A stretch of DNA of 64,000 nt from RGIG4608 sp051867875 (GCA_051867875.1 JBJDZG010000001.1:30623-94622), one strand, 5' to 3'. Counted from the stretch's first letter, positions 51,042-60,900 are shown. Made by a program: numbers and translations. The notes: a model not told the origin generated them from the sequence alone.

Positions 51042-53876
51042 ATGGTAAAAAATATTGTCGTAAAAGGTGCAAGAGTAAACAATCTTAAAAACATTGACGT
51101 AACCATACCCCGCGATAAGCTGGTAATTTTGACGGGACTCTCTGGCTCGGGCAAAACCTCTCTTGCATTTGATACTATATACGCCGAGGGACACAGACAG
51201 TTCGTTGAAAGCCTTTCATCGTACGCAAGAATGTTCCTCGGACAAATGGATAAGCCCGATATAGACTCAATAGAGGGTCTTTCTCCGGCTATATCCATAG
51301 ACCAGAAAACCACGTCAAAAAATCCCCGTTCAACTGTCGGAACGGTAACGGAAATATACGATTATCTCCGCCTTTTGTATGCCAGAATAGGCATACCTCA
51401 CTGTCCCGAGTGCGGTAAGGAGATAAGAAGACAGACCATCGACCAGATAATTGACCGCATTATGACCATCGACGAGGGAACCCGTTTTATGGTGCTTTCT
51501 CCCGTTGTAAGAGCACAGAAGGGCAGACACGAAAAGGTTTTCTCAGACGCTAAAAAGGGCGGTTACGTGCGTGTCAGAGTTGACGGCAATATGTACGAGC
51601 TTGACGAGGATATAAACCTTGATAAGAATAAAAAGCACAGCATAGAAATAGTCGTTGACAGACTCGTTATGCGTGAGGATATCCGTTCAAGGCTTACAGA
51701 TTCGGTTGAAAGTGCGCTTTCAGCGTCCGACGGACACCTTCTTATAGTAACCGTACCTCGTGACGGCAGCGCCCCCGAAGAGATATCGTTCTCGCAGTCC
51801 TACGCCTGCGAGGAGCACGGCTTTTCAGTAGGCGAGCTTGAGCCGAGAATGTTCTCGTTCAATAATCCGACGGGCGCGTGCTCCAAGTGCTTTGGACTTG
51901 GCTCACTCCGCAAGCTCTCAATAGATAAGATAATTCCCGATAAATCTCTCTCTCTTCACAACGGAGCGATTGCGGTAAACGGCTTCAAATCGCTTGAAGA
52001 AGAGAGCTGGAACGGTCCCCTCTTTACGGCGGTTGGAAAAAGATTCGGATTTGACCTCGATACCCCTCTTGAAGAATTTTCAGAAGAGGCTATTAACATT
52101 CTGCTCTACGGAAGCGGAGCGGAAACGTATGAAGTAACGAGGTATTTCGGAGGAGAATCGCACAGACAAAAGACGAAATTCGACGGAATCGTCCGCATAA
52201 TCGAGCAGAGAATGAATATGCAGAATAATAACGACTATTATGACGAGTTCGTCGAGGACGCTCCGTGTCCCGAGTGTAACGGCAGACGTCTTGCTCCCGT
52301 GCCTTTGGCAGTTACCGTCGGCGGCCTTGCCATTGACGAGTTCTGCAATATGCAGATTAAAGACGAAATTGAATTTGTGGCTAACTTAAAGCTCACGCAG
52401 AGCGAGGAAGCTATCGCCCACGAGATATTAAAGGAAATAAAAGCAAGGCTCAATTTCCTATCCAGCGTAGGTCTTGATTATTTGACTCTCTCTCGTAAAG
52501 CGGGTTCACTTTCGGGCGGAGAGGCGCAGAGAATACGCCTTGCAACGCAGATAGGCTCGTCGCTTGTCGGCGTCCTCTATATCCTCGACGAGCCGAGTAT
52601 AGGACTTCATCAGAGAGATAATTCCAAACTTATCGGAACCCTCAAAAAGCTCCGTGATATAGGCAATACCGTCATCGTCGTCGAGCACGATATGGAAACC
52701 ATGCTTGAATCGGACTACGTTATAGATATCGGTCCCGGCGCGGGAATCCACGGCGGCGAGGTAGTCGCTGCGGGAACACCCGAAGAGGTCATGAATTGCC
52801 CCGAATCCATTACGGGCGCTTATCTTTCGGGAAGAAGGGAAATCCCCATTCCCCAAACGAGAAGACCGGGCAACGGCAACTTTATTGAAATTTACGGCGC
52901 CAAGGAACATAATCTTAAAAATATTGACGTAAAAATTCCGCTTGGAACTTTTACCTGCGTTACGGGTGTTTCGGGTTCGGGAAAATCCTCGCTCGTAAAC
53001 GGAATACTGTATCCGAAGCTTGCGGAAAAACTAAACAGAGCGCTTTATTCAGTCCCCGGAAATCACGACAGAATAACGGGCTATGAGGCGCTTGATAAGG
53101 TAATTTGTATCGACCAGAGCCCCATAGGCAGAACTCCGCGTTCAAATCCCGCAACTTATACGGGACTGTTTACGGATATAAGAAATCTTTTCGCTCAAAC
53201 CACCGATGCAAAGGCTAAGGGTTATAGCGCGGGTAGATTTTCCTTTAATGTAAAAGGTGGAAGATGCGAAGCTTGCGAGGGCGACGGCGTTAAGTGTATC
53301 GAGATGCACTTCTTGCCCGACGTATACGTAAAATGCGACGTCTGCAAGGGAAAGAGATATAACAGAGATACGCTTGACGTTAAGTTCAAGGGCAAGAATA
53401 TATATGATGTCCTCAATATGAGTATTGAAGAGGGACTTGAATTTTTTGACGGGCTCCCCAAGATTCGCAGAAAGCTCGAAACACTTTGCGACGTGGGACT
53501 CGGCTATATCAAGATAGGTCAGTCCTCGACTACTCTCTCGGGCGGTGAAGCGCAGAGAGTAAAGCTCGCTACCGAGCTTACCAAGCGAAGCACGGGCAAG
53601 ACGATTTATATTTTGGACGAGCCCACCACGGGTCTTCATACCGAAGACGTTTCAAAGCTGCTTGCAATTCTTCAAAAACTTGTTGACAGCGGAAATACCG
53701 TTCTCGTCATTGAGCATAACCTCGACGTTATCAAGAGTGCCGACCATATAATCGACCTCGGTCCCGAGGGCGGAGACGGCGGCGGTACGATTATCGCACA
53801 GGGGACACCAGAAGAAGTTGCAAATAACAAAAACAGCTTTACAGGACAATACCTCAAAAAAGTTTTCGGATTATAA
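51042..53876 (+). CDS. uvrA: Excinuclease ABC subunit A
   Basis: Damage-sensing ATPase of nucleotide excision repair. The 944-residue protein has two ABC modules (GLSGSGKTS and GVSGSGKSS; signatures SLSGGEAQR and TLSGGEAQR) and three zinc-type cysteine sets (CPECGKEI, CPECNGRR, and CEACEGDG with CDVCKGKR). AAAGGA precedes ATG 51042; the longer frame starts inside uvrB. Followed by a strong terminator. Confidence 0.98.
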   Translation: MVKNIVVKGARVNNLKNIDVTIPRDKLVILTGLSGSGKTSLAFDTIYAEGHRQFVESLSSYARMFLGQMDKPDIDSIEGLSPAISIDQKTTSKNPRSTVGTVTEIYDYLRLLYARIGIPHCPECGKEIRRQTIDQIIDRIMTIDEGTRFMVLSPVVRAQKGRHEKVFSDAKKGGYVRVRVDGNMYELDEDINLDKNKKHSIEIVVDRLVMREDIRSRLTDSVESALSASDGHLLIVTVPRDGSAPEEISFSQSYACEEHGFSVGELEPRMFSFNNPTGACSKCFGLGSLRKLSIDKIIPDKSLSLHNGAIAVNGFKSLEEESWNGPLFTAVGKRFGFDLDTPLEEFSEEAINILLYGSGAETYEVTRYFGGESHRQKTKFDGIVRIIEQRMNMQNNNDYYDEFVEDAPCPECNGRRLAPVPLAVTVGGLAIDEFCNMQIKDEIEFVANLKLTQSEEAIAHEILKEIKARLNFLSSVGLDYLTLSRKAGSLSGGEAQRIRLATQIGSSLVGVLYILDEPSIGLHQRDNSKLIGTLKKLRDIGNTVIVVEHDMETMLESDYVIDIGPGAGIHGGEVVAAGTPEEVMNCPESITGAYLSGRREIPIPQTRRPGNGNFIEIYGAKEHNLKNIDVKIPLGTFTCVTGVSGSGKSSLVNGILYPKLAEKLNRALYSVPGNHDRITGYEALDKVICIDQSPIGRTPRSNPATYTGLFTDIRNLFAQTTDAKAKGYSAGRFSFNVKGGRCEACEGDGVKCIEMHFLPDVYVKCDVCKGKRYNRDTLDVKFKGKNIYDVLNMSIEEGLEFFDGLPKIRRKLETLCDVGLGYIKIGQSSTTLSGGEAQRVKLATELTKRSTGKTIYILDEPTTGLHTEDVSKLLAILQKLVDSGNTVLVIEHNLDVIKSADHIIDLGPEGGDGGGTIIAQGTPEEVANNKNSFTGQYLKKVFGL

Positions 53877-53912
53877 AAAACGGCAATACCAAGCGGTATT
53901 GCCGTTTTCTTA
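53877..53912 (+). terminator. Bidirectional terminator after uvrA
   Basis: AAAACGGCAATACC (53877-53890) pairs with GGTATTGCCGTTTT (53895-53908), then CTTATTTT; also serves the convergent lipoprotein gene. Confidence 0.93.
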
Positions 53913-54383
53913 TTTTAATGCATCGCTTATTTCGGTGTAGAGAGCGCTCGTGTCCTTTTCATTCAAAAAAGAATATACAACGTAATTGCCGAATATTTTT
54001 ACAGTCGCGTTGTCAACTTTCTCCTGCTCCTCGGGAAAATAATTCATAGCTCGATACATGCTCTGTTTGCTTTGAATATACCTGCTTGCCATATCAAAAA
54101 CCTCCGTAGCGTGCCCCTGTTGTGCTCTGAAAACCCCGATTTCGTTAATATTTTTAGCGTCGTTCGACCTAACCACCGCAAAATCACGGAGATATTCAGG
54201 CATATCGTCAGCAAATTCAAGCATTATATCCTCGTCAAGCCACCTCATGCCGCTCTCGGTGTCAATAACTTCGCGGGCTAACCACATAAGCTCCTGCGAC
54301 GAAAGAGAATCCGTATAATTCACTGCGCAGGAAACGAGCATTATACAAATCAATAAAAGCGATAATAAACTTCCTGATTTCAT
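53910..54383 (-). CDS. DUF4358-type lipoprotein
   Basis: A 157-residue lipoprotein with a signal peptide and lipobox LVSC (C19 anchored). The mature domain shows the DUF4358 pattern (IGVFRAQ, then YFPEEQEKVDNATVKIFGNYVVY). Function unknown. AGGAGG precedes the ATG. It lies 8 nt after an SGNH hydrolase in the same operon, a pairing I recall from other Clostridia, suggesting a joint extracytoplasmic role. Confidence 0.78.
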   Translation of the reverse strand: MKSGSLLSLLLICIMLVSCAVNYTDSLSSQELMWLAREVIDTESGMRWLDEDIMLEFADDMPEYLRDFAVVRSNDAKNINEIGVFRAQQGHATEVFDMASRYIQSKQSMYRAMNYFPEEQEKVDNATVKIFGNYVVYSFLNEKDTSALYTEISDALK

Positions 54384-54391
54384 TTTTCCTC

Positions 54392-55102
54392 CTAATCTAT
54401 TGCGTGAGTAGCAATATATTCAAGTATTTTTTCATATCCCAAAGCATTGAGATGAACTCCGTCGTTTTCACCGTATAAAAGAATTTGTGCTCCGTTTTCG
54501 TTCTTCAATACCGACTGCGTGTCGAGATAATTAATGCCCAACTCCTTTGCAAGCTCGTAGCTCCAACCGTTTACGCGGTCAATGCCCTCGTTGCTGATTC
54601 CGTTTTTCTCCTTGCTGTACCACTCGGCAACGGGGAAAACGGATTGAATAATGAGCTTTGTTTGCGGGCTTGCTTCCTTTATGGCGCAAATCAGTTTTTT
54701 GTAGTAGGTTTTGTACTGCTTTTCGCTGAATGAATCCGCTCCGTTTACTCCAACAGTCAAAACAGCTATCTCTGCCTTATTTTCTGCAATGGCATTCGGA
54801 ATGGTAAGAGATTTTTTTCCGACCTTAACGTCAAGTATATCAGAAGAGAGTTTAAGCGTACAGCTGTCGGGCACTAAAATGTGTGAGAGCTTGATTCCGC
54901 CCTTGTAAAAATGGTACGTCGTGGAATCTCCGACGAAATATATTTTTTCTATATAATCACTGCCTGCAAAGTCGGATAGCGTTAAAATAACGTCATCTCC
55001 GACTTCATCATTTTCTTCGGGACTGCCCGGAAAAAGTATAATTATCACAACGATTATCGCTAAAAGCACTGCGAGAGCTATAAGATAATATTCGGCGCGC
55101 AT
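54392..55102 (-). CDS. Membrane-anchored SGNH/GDSL hydrolase
   Basis: A 236-residue protein with an N-terminal helix (YLIALAVLLAIIVVIIILF) and an outward SGNH domain: nucleophile in VGDSTT, block III GVNGAD, and block V DGVHLN with the Asp-His pair. Such enzymes remove or add acetyl or other ester groups on glycans or lipids. The substrate is not known. AGAAAGGAA precedes the ATG. First gene of the pair with the DUF4358 lipoprotein. Confidence 0.83.
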   Translation of the reverse strand: MRAEYYLIALAVLLAIIVVIIILFPGSPEENDEVGDDVILTLSDFAGSDYIEKIYFVGDSTTYHFYKGGIKLSHILVPDSCTLKLSSDILDVKVGKKSLTIPNAIAENKAEIAVLTVGVNGADSFSEKQYKTYYKKLICAIKEASPQTKLIIQSVFPVAEWYSKEKNGISNEGIDRVNGWSYELAKELGINYLDTQSVLKNENGAQILLYGENDGVHLNALGYEKILEYIATHAID

Positions 55103-55161
55103 AGTAAATTCCTTTCTAATTGGTTAATCATATTAATAAACTACAAAAATTAAAAAATATC

Positions 55162-55190
55162 TTTACAATTTTGTTTCTTTTTGCTATAAT
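55162..55190 (+). promoter_or_regulatory. Promoter for the Na/Pi cotransporter
   Basis: TTTACA (55162-55167), 17 nt, TATAAT (55185-55190) with TGC extended -10. Confidence 0.82.
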
Positions 55191-55229
55191 GAATTAAGTA
55201 GTTTTTACAGATTATTCGGAGGTATAATA

Positions 55230-56984
55230 GTGGATATTTTGTTCAGTATGTTTACCTTGCTCGGCGGACTTGCGCTCTTCCTTTACGGAATGAATGTAAT
55301 GAGCGGAGGACTTGGCAAGGTTTCAGGCGGAAAACTTGAATCTTCACTAAAGAAGCTTTCATCAAATAAATTCAAAGCACTTGCGCTCGGCGCGGGAATC
55401 TCAATAGCAGTTCAGTCGTCAAGTGCAGTTACGGTAATGCTCGTAGGTCTTGTAAACTCAGGTATTATGTCGCTCTCTCAAACAGTCGGCGTAATAATGG
55501 GTTCAAATATAGGCACTACTCTTACCACGTGGATAACGGCACTTTCGGGACTTGACGCAAGTAATAATTTCATTCTCAGATTCTTAAAGCCGGAGAACTT
55601 TGCACCCGTTATTGCCTTTGTCGGCATAGTAATCACTATGTTCGCAAAGCAACAGAAGAAGAAAGACTTGGCAGAAATAATGCTCGGCTTCTCAATACTT
55701 ATGACGGGTATGACCTTTATGAGCAACTCCGTTGACTGGATAAAGGAAACACCGGGCATTGAAAACGTGCTCATTATGTTCGATAACCCGCTCTTCGGCG
55801 TGTTCATCGGCGCATTGATAACGGGTATTATTCAGTCATCTGCCGCGTCGGTTGCCATGCTCCAAACACTTGCGGGAACGGTGGGACTGACCTTCGGACA
55901 AGCTCTTCCGATAATTCTCGGACAGAACATCGGCACTTGCATAACTGCTCTTATATCAAGTATAGGCGTTAATAAGAACGCAAAAAAGGTCGGCGTCGTT
56001 CATATTTCCTTTAATCTCATAGGCACTCTCGTGTGCTTGGTGGGCTTTTACGGACTTAATGCAATTTTCCGTTTTGCCATTATGGACACTGTCGTTGACG
56101 AATTTCAAATTGCCCTTACACACACCGTATTTAACATTTTCACAACGCTTCTTTTACTTCCTTTCACAAAAACGCTTGAAAAGATTGCAAACATCGTCAT
56201 CAAAACGGACGGCGAAAAGCAAAAGACCGTATTTATCGACGAGCGCTTGCTCGCAACGCCTTCCGTTGCAATTAACGAGTGTTACAGCAAGACAGTTGAA
56301 ATGGCAGGATACGCTCACAGTGCAATCAATAAGGTAATTCCTCTCATCTCCAATTACAATAAGGAAACCGCGAGTGAGATACTCGAGCTTGAAGATAAAA
56401 TGGACCGATATGAGGATAAGCTCGGCACTGTTCTCGTCAAGCTTTCAAGTAAGGAGCTCTCCGAGAACGACAGTAAAACGGTTTCGATTTGCCTTCATGC
56501 AATAGGCGACTTTGAGCGTCTTGGCGACCACGCAGTAAACCTTCTTAAAGTAGCAGAGGAGATACACGAAAAGAAGATAATCTTCTCAAAGCAGGCTCAA
56601 GCTGAACTTAAAACAGCCACCGACGCAATAGAGGATATTCTTAATCTTACACACAGAGCATTTACGGAGAATGATCTCACGCTGGCTCTTGACGTAGAGC
56701 CTCTTGAAGAGGTTATCGACGATATAACGAGCAAGATAAAATCCAACCATATCGACAGACTTCAAAGCGGAGACTGTACCATTGAGCTCGGATTCGTTCT
56801 TTCTGACCTTCTCACGAATTACGAAAGAATTTCCGACCACTGCTCGAATATCGCGGTTGCTCTTATCGAGGTAGACCAGAATACCTTTGTAACCCATAAA
56901 TACCTCAATAATCTTAAAAACTCGCACGAAAAGCATTTTGAAGATACCTACCGCTCGTACAGCGAAAAGTATCAGATTAAATAA
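55230..56984 (+). CDS. Na+/phosphate cotransporter with PhoU-like tail
   Basis: A 584-residue PNaS-family carrier: two inverted repeats with QSSSAVTVM and QSSAASVAML, about eight membrane segments, and a soluble PhoU-like domain (about 345-560) with GDFERLGDHAVN and NYERISDHCSNIA repeats. It likely imports phosphate with sodium. The start is GTG 55230 with GGAGGT 6 nt upstream. Confidence 0.9.
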   Translation: MDILFSMFTLLGGLALFLYGMNVMSGGLGKVSGGKLESSLKKLSSNKFKALALGAGISIAVQSSSAVTVMLVGLVNSGIMSLSQTVGVIMGSNIGTTLTTWITALSGLDASNNFILRFLKPENFAPVIAFVGIVITMFAKQQKKKDLAEIMLGFSILMTGMTFMSNSVDWIKETPGIENVLIMFDNPLFGVFIGALITGIIQSSAASVAMLQTLAGTVGLTFGQALPIILGQNIGTCITALISSIGVNKNAKKVGVVHISFNLIGTLVCLVGFYGLNAIFRFAIMDTVVDEFQIALTHTVFNIFTTLLLLPFTKTLEKIANIVIKTDGEKQKTVFIDERLLATPSVAINECYSKTVEMAGYAHSAINKVIPLISNYNKETASEILELEDKMDRYEDKLGTVLVKLSSKELSENDSKTVSICLHAIGDFERLGDHAVNLLKVAEEIHEKKIIFSKQAQAELKTATDAIEDILNLTHRAFTENDLTLALDVEPLEEVIDDITSKIKSNHIDRLQSGDCTIELGFVLSDLLTNYERISDHCSNIAVALIEVDQNTFVTHKYLNNLKNSHEKHFEDTYRSYSEKYQIK

Positions 56985-56992
56985 TTTTTTTA

Positions 56993-56998
56993 TATAAT
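56993..56998 (+). promoter_or_regulatory. -10 directly before the cysK start, possible leaderless transcript
   Basis: TATAAT ends 5 nt before ATG 57004, so initiation would fall on or next to the start codon. The -35 (TATCAG at 17 nt) is poor, and there is no Shine-Dalgarno. Confidence 0.4.
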
Positions 56999-57003
56999 TC
57001 GGT

Positions 57004-57900
57004 ATGAACATACTCACATTAATCGGTAATACACCGCTCGTAAGACTTGAAAAAACAGAGAAGAAACTCCAAAATAAAGTAAAAATATTCGCAAAACTCG
57101 AATTTACAAATCCTTTCGGCTCAATAAAGGACAGAAGCGCAAAGCAGATAATATTCGACGCTGAAGAGCAGGGGATTTTAAGCAAAAAATCGACCGTAAT
57201 CGAAGCAAGCTCGGGAAATATGGGAGTCGCTCTTGCGGGAATTAGCGCGTATCTCGGCTATGGTTGCACGGTCATAATGCCCCAAAATATGGCGGAAAAT
57301 AAGAAAAGACTCATACAAAGCTACGGTGCAAATCTTCTTTTGACCGATAAGGAGCTTGGAATGTCGGGAGCCGTCAAAAAAGCCGAGGAGATATCAAGAA
57401 ATGAGCTCAATATTTATTATCCGAGGCAATTTGAAAATTATTCTTCGGTAAAGGCACATAAAAATACAACTGCAAAGGAAATTTTTGAGCAAACTGACAA
57501 AAAAGTTGATATCGTAATTGCAGGAATAGGCACAGGCGGAACGATAAGCGGAATAGGGCAATTTTTGAAAAATCAGGATAAAAATATCAAAATTATCGGC
57601 GTTGAGCCCGCACTCTCGCCCTTCATTTCCCAAAACAGAACGGGAAAGCACAAAATCGAGGGAATCGGTGCGGGATTTCTGCCCAAAATACTTGATTTGA
57701 GTGTCATTGATGAAATTTTGACCGCTACCGACGAGGAATCGTTTGCCTTTTGCGACTACCTTGCAAAAAAAGAGGGAATATTTGCGGGATTTTCTTCGGG
57801 TGCGGTCTTTTCTGCGTGCATGAAAATCGCTCAAAAAGACGAAAACGAAGGCAAAAACATAGTTTTGATATTTGCCGACAGCGGTGAGCGATATATATAG
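57004..57900 (+). CDS. Cysteine synthase family PLP enzyme
   Basis: A 298-residue fold-type II PLP enzyme of the O-acetylserine sulfhydrylase group. K42 in GSIKDRSA is the Schiff-base lysine; GIGTGGTISG binds phosphate; FSSGA lies near the end. The substrate loop, normally TSGNTG, reads S69-SGNMG with Met73 in place of Thr, so the acceptor substrate may differ. It is slightly shorter than typical CysK (about 310). No ribosome site precedes the ATG. The sulphur pathway link to the following convergent met operon is by position only. Confidence 0.88.
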   Translation: MNILTLIGNTPLVRLEKTEKKLQNKVKIFAKLEFTNPFGSIKDRSAKQIIFDAEEQGILSKKSTVIEASSGNMGVALAGISAYLGYGCTVIMPQNMAENKKRLIQSYGANLLLTDKELGMSGAVKKAEEISRNELNIYYPRQFENYSSVKAHKNTTAKEIFEQTDKKVDIVIAGIGTGGTISGIGQFLKNQDKNIKIIGVEPALSPFISQNRTGKHKIEGIGAGFLPKILDLSVIDEILTATDEESFAFCDYLAKKEGIFAGFSSGAVFSACMKIAQKDENEGKNIVLIFADSGERYI

Positions 57901-57907
57901 AAAATAC

Positions 57908-57938
57908 AAAAGCCGACACTTTCGTGTCGGCTTTTATT
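57908..57938 (+). terminator. Bidirectional terminator after cysK
   Basis: AAAAGCCGACAC (57908-57919) pairs with GTGTCGGCTTTT (57924-57935) around TTTC; also ends the convergent metH. Confidence 0.92.
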
Positions 57939-57949
57939 ATGGCTTTGTA

Positions 57950-60301
57950 TCATTTATAGTATTCTTCGGCAAATTTGACCGTATTGAGCGCCTGCTTGCT
58001 GTATGCGTCAGCACCAATCATGTCTGCATATTCCCGAGTAAGCACCGCACCGCCGACGATAACCCTGATATCGGCGTCGTATGAGTGCAGAAGCTTAACG
58101 GTTTCTTTCATGGCGGGGAGCGTCGTGGTCATAAGAGCGGACAGACCTACGAGCTTGCAAGAATACTTTTTAACTGCGTCAAGCACCGTTTCGGGCGCGA
58201 CATCTTTTCCGAGGTCGTAAACGTCAAAACCGTAGCTTTCAAGCAAAAGCTTGACTATATTCTTGCCTATATCGTGAATATCACCTTTGACTGTCGCCAA
58301 AATCACGCCTTTTCCTCGGCTTTGCGCCTTCGGGAATTTTTCTTTAATAAGAGAAAAAGCCTTGCTCGCACACTCCGCACTCATAAGAAGAGCGGGAAGA
58401 AATAGCTTTTGCTCTTCAAAAGCCACACCCACCTCGTCAAGTGCGGGGATAATCTCCAAGTTTATAATCTCAAGGGGTTCGGCAGAGAGAAGGAGCTCCT
58501 TTGTTTTTTCAACGGAAAGAGCCGTAAGCCCTTTGACAATCGCCTCTTTCAAAGTCGAGGATTCTGTCCTGACGCTCACCTTTGCAGCGCCCGTGCTTTT
58601 CTGTGCATACGCAATAAAATCCGCGCAGGAGGCGTCAAGTCCCCTTAAAACTCTGTAAGAGTGATATGCGTTCATCATTTCGTCCGAAAGGGGATTTATA
58701 ATAGCACACGAGAGCCCCTTTGAGAGCGCAAGAGAGAAGAAAGTCGAATTGATCAAGGCTCTGTTCGGCAACCCGAAAGAAATATTGGAGATTCCGAGGC
58801 AGGTGTGAAGCCCCATTTCGTGCAGTATCCCAAGTGTTTCAAGAGTAACCTCGGCACTCTTTGCGTCAGTCGATACGGACATAGCCAAGGGGTCAAAAAT
58901 CAAATCCTTTTTATCAATTCCACAGCTCTCGGCATGATGAATTATCCTTTTTGCAATGGCAACTCTGCCTTCTGCCGTCGCAGGAATACCCGAGCTGTCA
59001 AGCGTAAGAGCAACTGCCGCACCGCCGTATTTTTTTATCAGCGGGAATATAGCGTCCATACTCTCGCAGTCTCCGTTTACGGAATTTATAAGCGGTTTTC
59101 CGTTATAGAGCCTCATCGACGCTTCAAGCACCTTTGGGTCGTTGCTGTCAAGCTGAAGAGGAGTGTCGCAAATAGCCTGAATGGATTGTACAACGCTTTT
59201 CATCGTCGAAACCTCGTCAATTTCGGGCAACCCGACGTTGATATCGAGCAGATGAACACCCGCGTCAACCTGGGTTACGGCTTGCTCCAAAATATAGGGT
59301 ATATTTCCGTCCCTCAGCGCCTGCCTGAATTTTGGCTTTCCCGTGGGATTTATACGCTCACCTATGAGAATGGGCTCTTTGTCTATAACTACCGCATGAG
59401 TATAAGAGGACACCGCGGAAATGTTCTTGTCTTCATTGGGATTAAGTGGAATTTCGGCAGTTTTACGCACTGTTTCGCGGATAAAATCGGGCTCTGTGCC
59501 GCAACAGCCGCCGAGGATATTCGCACCCGCTCTTGCAAGCAATTCAAGGTGGGAAGCAAACTCCTCCGCTTTCATGAAATAGTGCGCTTTACCGTCAACT
59601 ACCTCGGGCAGTCCCGCGTTGGGATTTGCGATAACGGGCAGAGAAGAACAATCCGCAATTCTCTTGATTATCGGAAGCATCTTGTCAGGACCGAGCGAGC
59701 AGTTAGCACCTATCGCATCTACCCCAAGTCCTTCGAGCATAGCGACCATTGCCTCGGGCGTCGCGCCCGTGAGCATTTTGCCGTTTTCATCGTAAACATT
59801 TGTTACGAATATCGGAAGATCGGAATTTTCCTTGACCGCGAGTACGGCAGCTTTGGTTTCGTATGAGTCCGACATCGTTTCGATTATCACAAGGTCCGCT
59901 CCGCACTCCTTTGCAACTCTGACGTTCTTTGAAAATACTTCAACAGCATCTTCAAACGCAATATCCCCAATGGGTTCGAGAAACTTGCCGATAGGACCGA
60001 TATCGAGTGCAACAAAGGCGTTTTCAAACCCGCGAGCCGCCTCTTTGGCGCAACGTACGGAAGCTCTTATAAGCTCGGCGTAATTGCCGTGCTTCAAGGC
60101 ATTTACGCCGAATGTGTTAGTGGTAATAATATTGGCACCCGAGAGCAGATACTGACGGTGAATGTCAGTAATAATATCGGGATGAGTCAAGCTCCACAGC
60201 TCGGGAAGCTCACCCACTTCAAGCCCGCGGGCTTGAAGCATAGTGCCCATACCGCCGTCAAAATACACTCGTCTTGTTTTTATGAGCTCGCAAATATTCA
60301 T
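57950..60301 (-). CDS. metH: Cobalamin-dependent methionine synthase, activation domain absent
   Basis: Transfers a methyl group from methyltetrahydrofolate to homocysteine. The 783-residue protein has the homocysteine/zinc module (GANCSLGP and GGCCGT cysteines), the pterin-binding barrel (GERINPTGKPKF), the cap helices and the cobalamin module with the lower-ligand motif DIHDIGKN. The fourth, activation module is missing and is encoded by the gene just upstream, whose stop overlaps this ATG by one base. AAAGGAG lies 10 nt upstream. Confidence 0.96.
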   Translation of the reverse strand: MNICELIKTRRVYFDGGMGTMLQARGLEVGELPELWSLTHPDIITDIHRQYLLSGANIITTNTFGVNALKHGNYAELIRASVRCAKEAARGFENAFVALDIGPIGKFLEPIGDIAFEDAVEVFSKNVRVAKECGADLVIIETMSDSYETKAAVLAVKENSDLPIFVTNVYDENGKMLTGATPEAMVAMLEGLGVDAIGANCSLGPDKMLPIIKRIADCSSLPVIANPNAGLPEVVDGKAHYFMKAEEFASHLELLARAGANILGGCCGTEPDFIRETVRKTAEIPLNPNEDKNISAVSSYTHAVVIDKEPILIGERINPTGKPKFRQALRDGNIPYILEQAVTQVDAGVHLLDINVGLPEIDEVSTMKSVVQSIQAICDTPLQLDSNDPKVLEASMRLYNGKPLINSVNGDCESMDAIFPLIKKYGGAAVALTLDSSGIPATAEGRVAIAKRIIHHAESCGIDKKDLIFDPLAMSVSTDAKSAEVTLETLGILHEMGLHTCLGISNISFGLPNRALINSTFFSLALSKGLSCAIINPLSDEMMNAYHSYRVLRGLDASCADFIAYAQKSTGAAKVSVRTESSTLKEAIVKGLTALSVEKTKELLLSAEPLEIINLEIIPALDEVGVAFEEQKLFLPALLMSAECASKAFSLIKEKFPKAQSRGKGVILATVKGDIHDIGKNIVKLLLESYGFDVYDLGKDVAPETVLDAVKKYSCKLVGLSALMTTTLPAMKETVKLLHSYDADIRVIVGGAVLTREYADMIGADAYSKQALNTVKFAEEYYK

Positions 60302-60900
60302 TATTTTGAACTCCTTTCGTCATTTATACCGATAACTGCCGTAATTGACTTCATCGGCACCATTAAAAGCTTATCCGTAAGGGATATCCCGACGGTTGAA
60401 TTTGATGCAAGTCTGCCCAAAAGCTCCTTTTGAAATTCAAGAGGAAAATCGGCGTATCCGGGGCTGAATCTGTTAGTCAGGGCGTATTTTTGTTTAAGAA
60501 GGTCCTGAACGCGGTCAGCAAGGCTCTCGACGTACGCAGAGCCTATCGCGTCGATATAAAATGCCTCTGTTTTGTCAGTGTATCCGGCACGGGAAATTAA
60601 TCTGTCAATTTCGTTACCTATGCTCACGGCAAGTAAAACAGCCTTCTTGCTCGTTTTGAGTACTTCATAAAGCGATGAACTGTCAACCTTGGCAAAAGAA
60701 AAATCAACGGACTCGCCGTAAGTATCACAATTTACAACCGCATAAGCAAATCTCGGAGTGAGAACCGATTTCGTTTTTTCAATGCAAGCGATTATCTCAT
60801 CATTAATCTCCTGCCTTCCCAGTCTTGCGCGAAGCTCATTTTGATTAAGTTCTATCTCATTTACAGGCACAGAGCCGAAAATCACGTCATTGTAGGTCAT
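60301..60900 (-). CDS. Methionine synthase activation-domain protein
   Basis: A 199-residue stand-alone version of the MetH activation domain that binds S-adenosylmethionine during reductive methylation of cobalamin. It has RFSPGYADFPLEFQ, the SAM-binding R.S.GY pattern, and the helical start. It overlaps metF upstream (ATGA) and metH downstream (TAATG), making a tight three-gene unit with one job. Confidence 0.9.
   Translation of the reverse strand: MTYNDVIFGSVPVNEIELNQNELRARLGRQEINDEIIACIEKTKSVLTPRFAYAVVNCDTYGESVDFSFAKVDSSSLYEVLKTSKKAVLLAVSIGNEIDRLISRAGYTDKTEAFYIDAIGSAYVESLADRVQDLLKQKYALTNRFSPGYADFPLEFQKELLGRLASNSTVGISLTDKLLMVPMKSITAVIGINDERSSK

Noticed and set aside
58805..59866. A 353-codon plus-strand frame inside metH
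   Set aside because: It is antisense to the conserved methionine synthase core and has no homology-like motifs or ribosome site.
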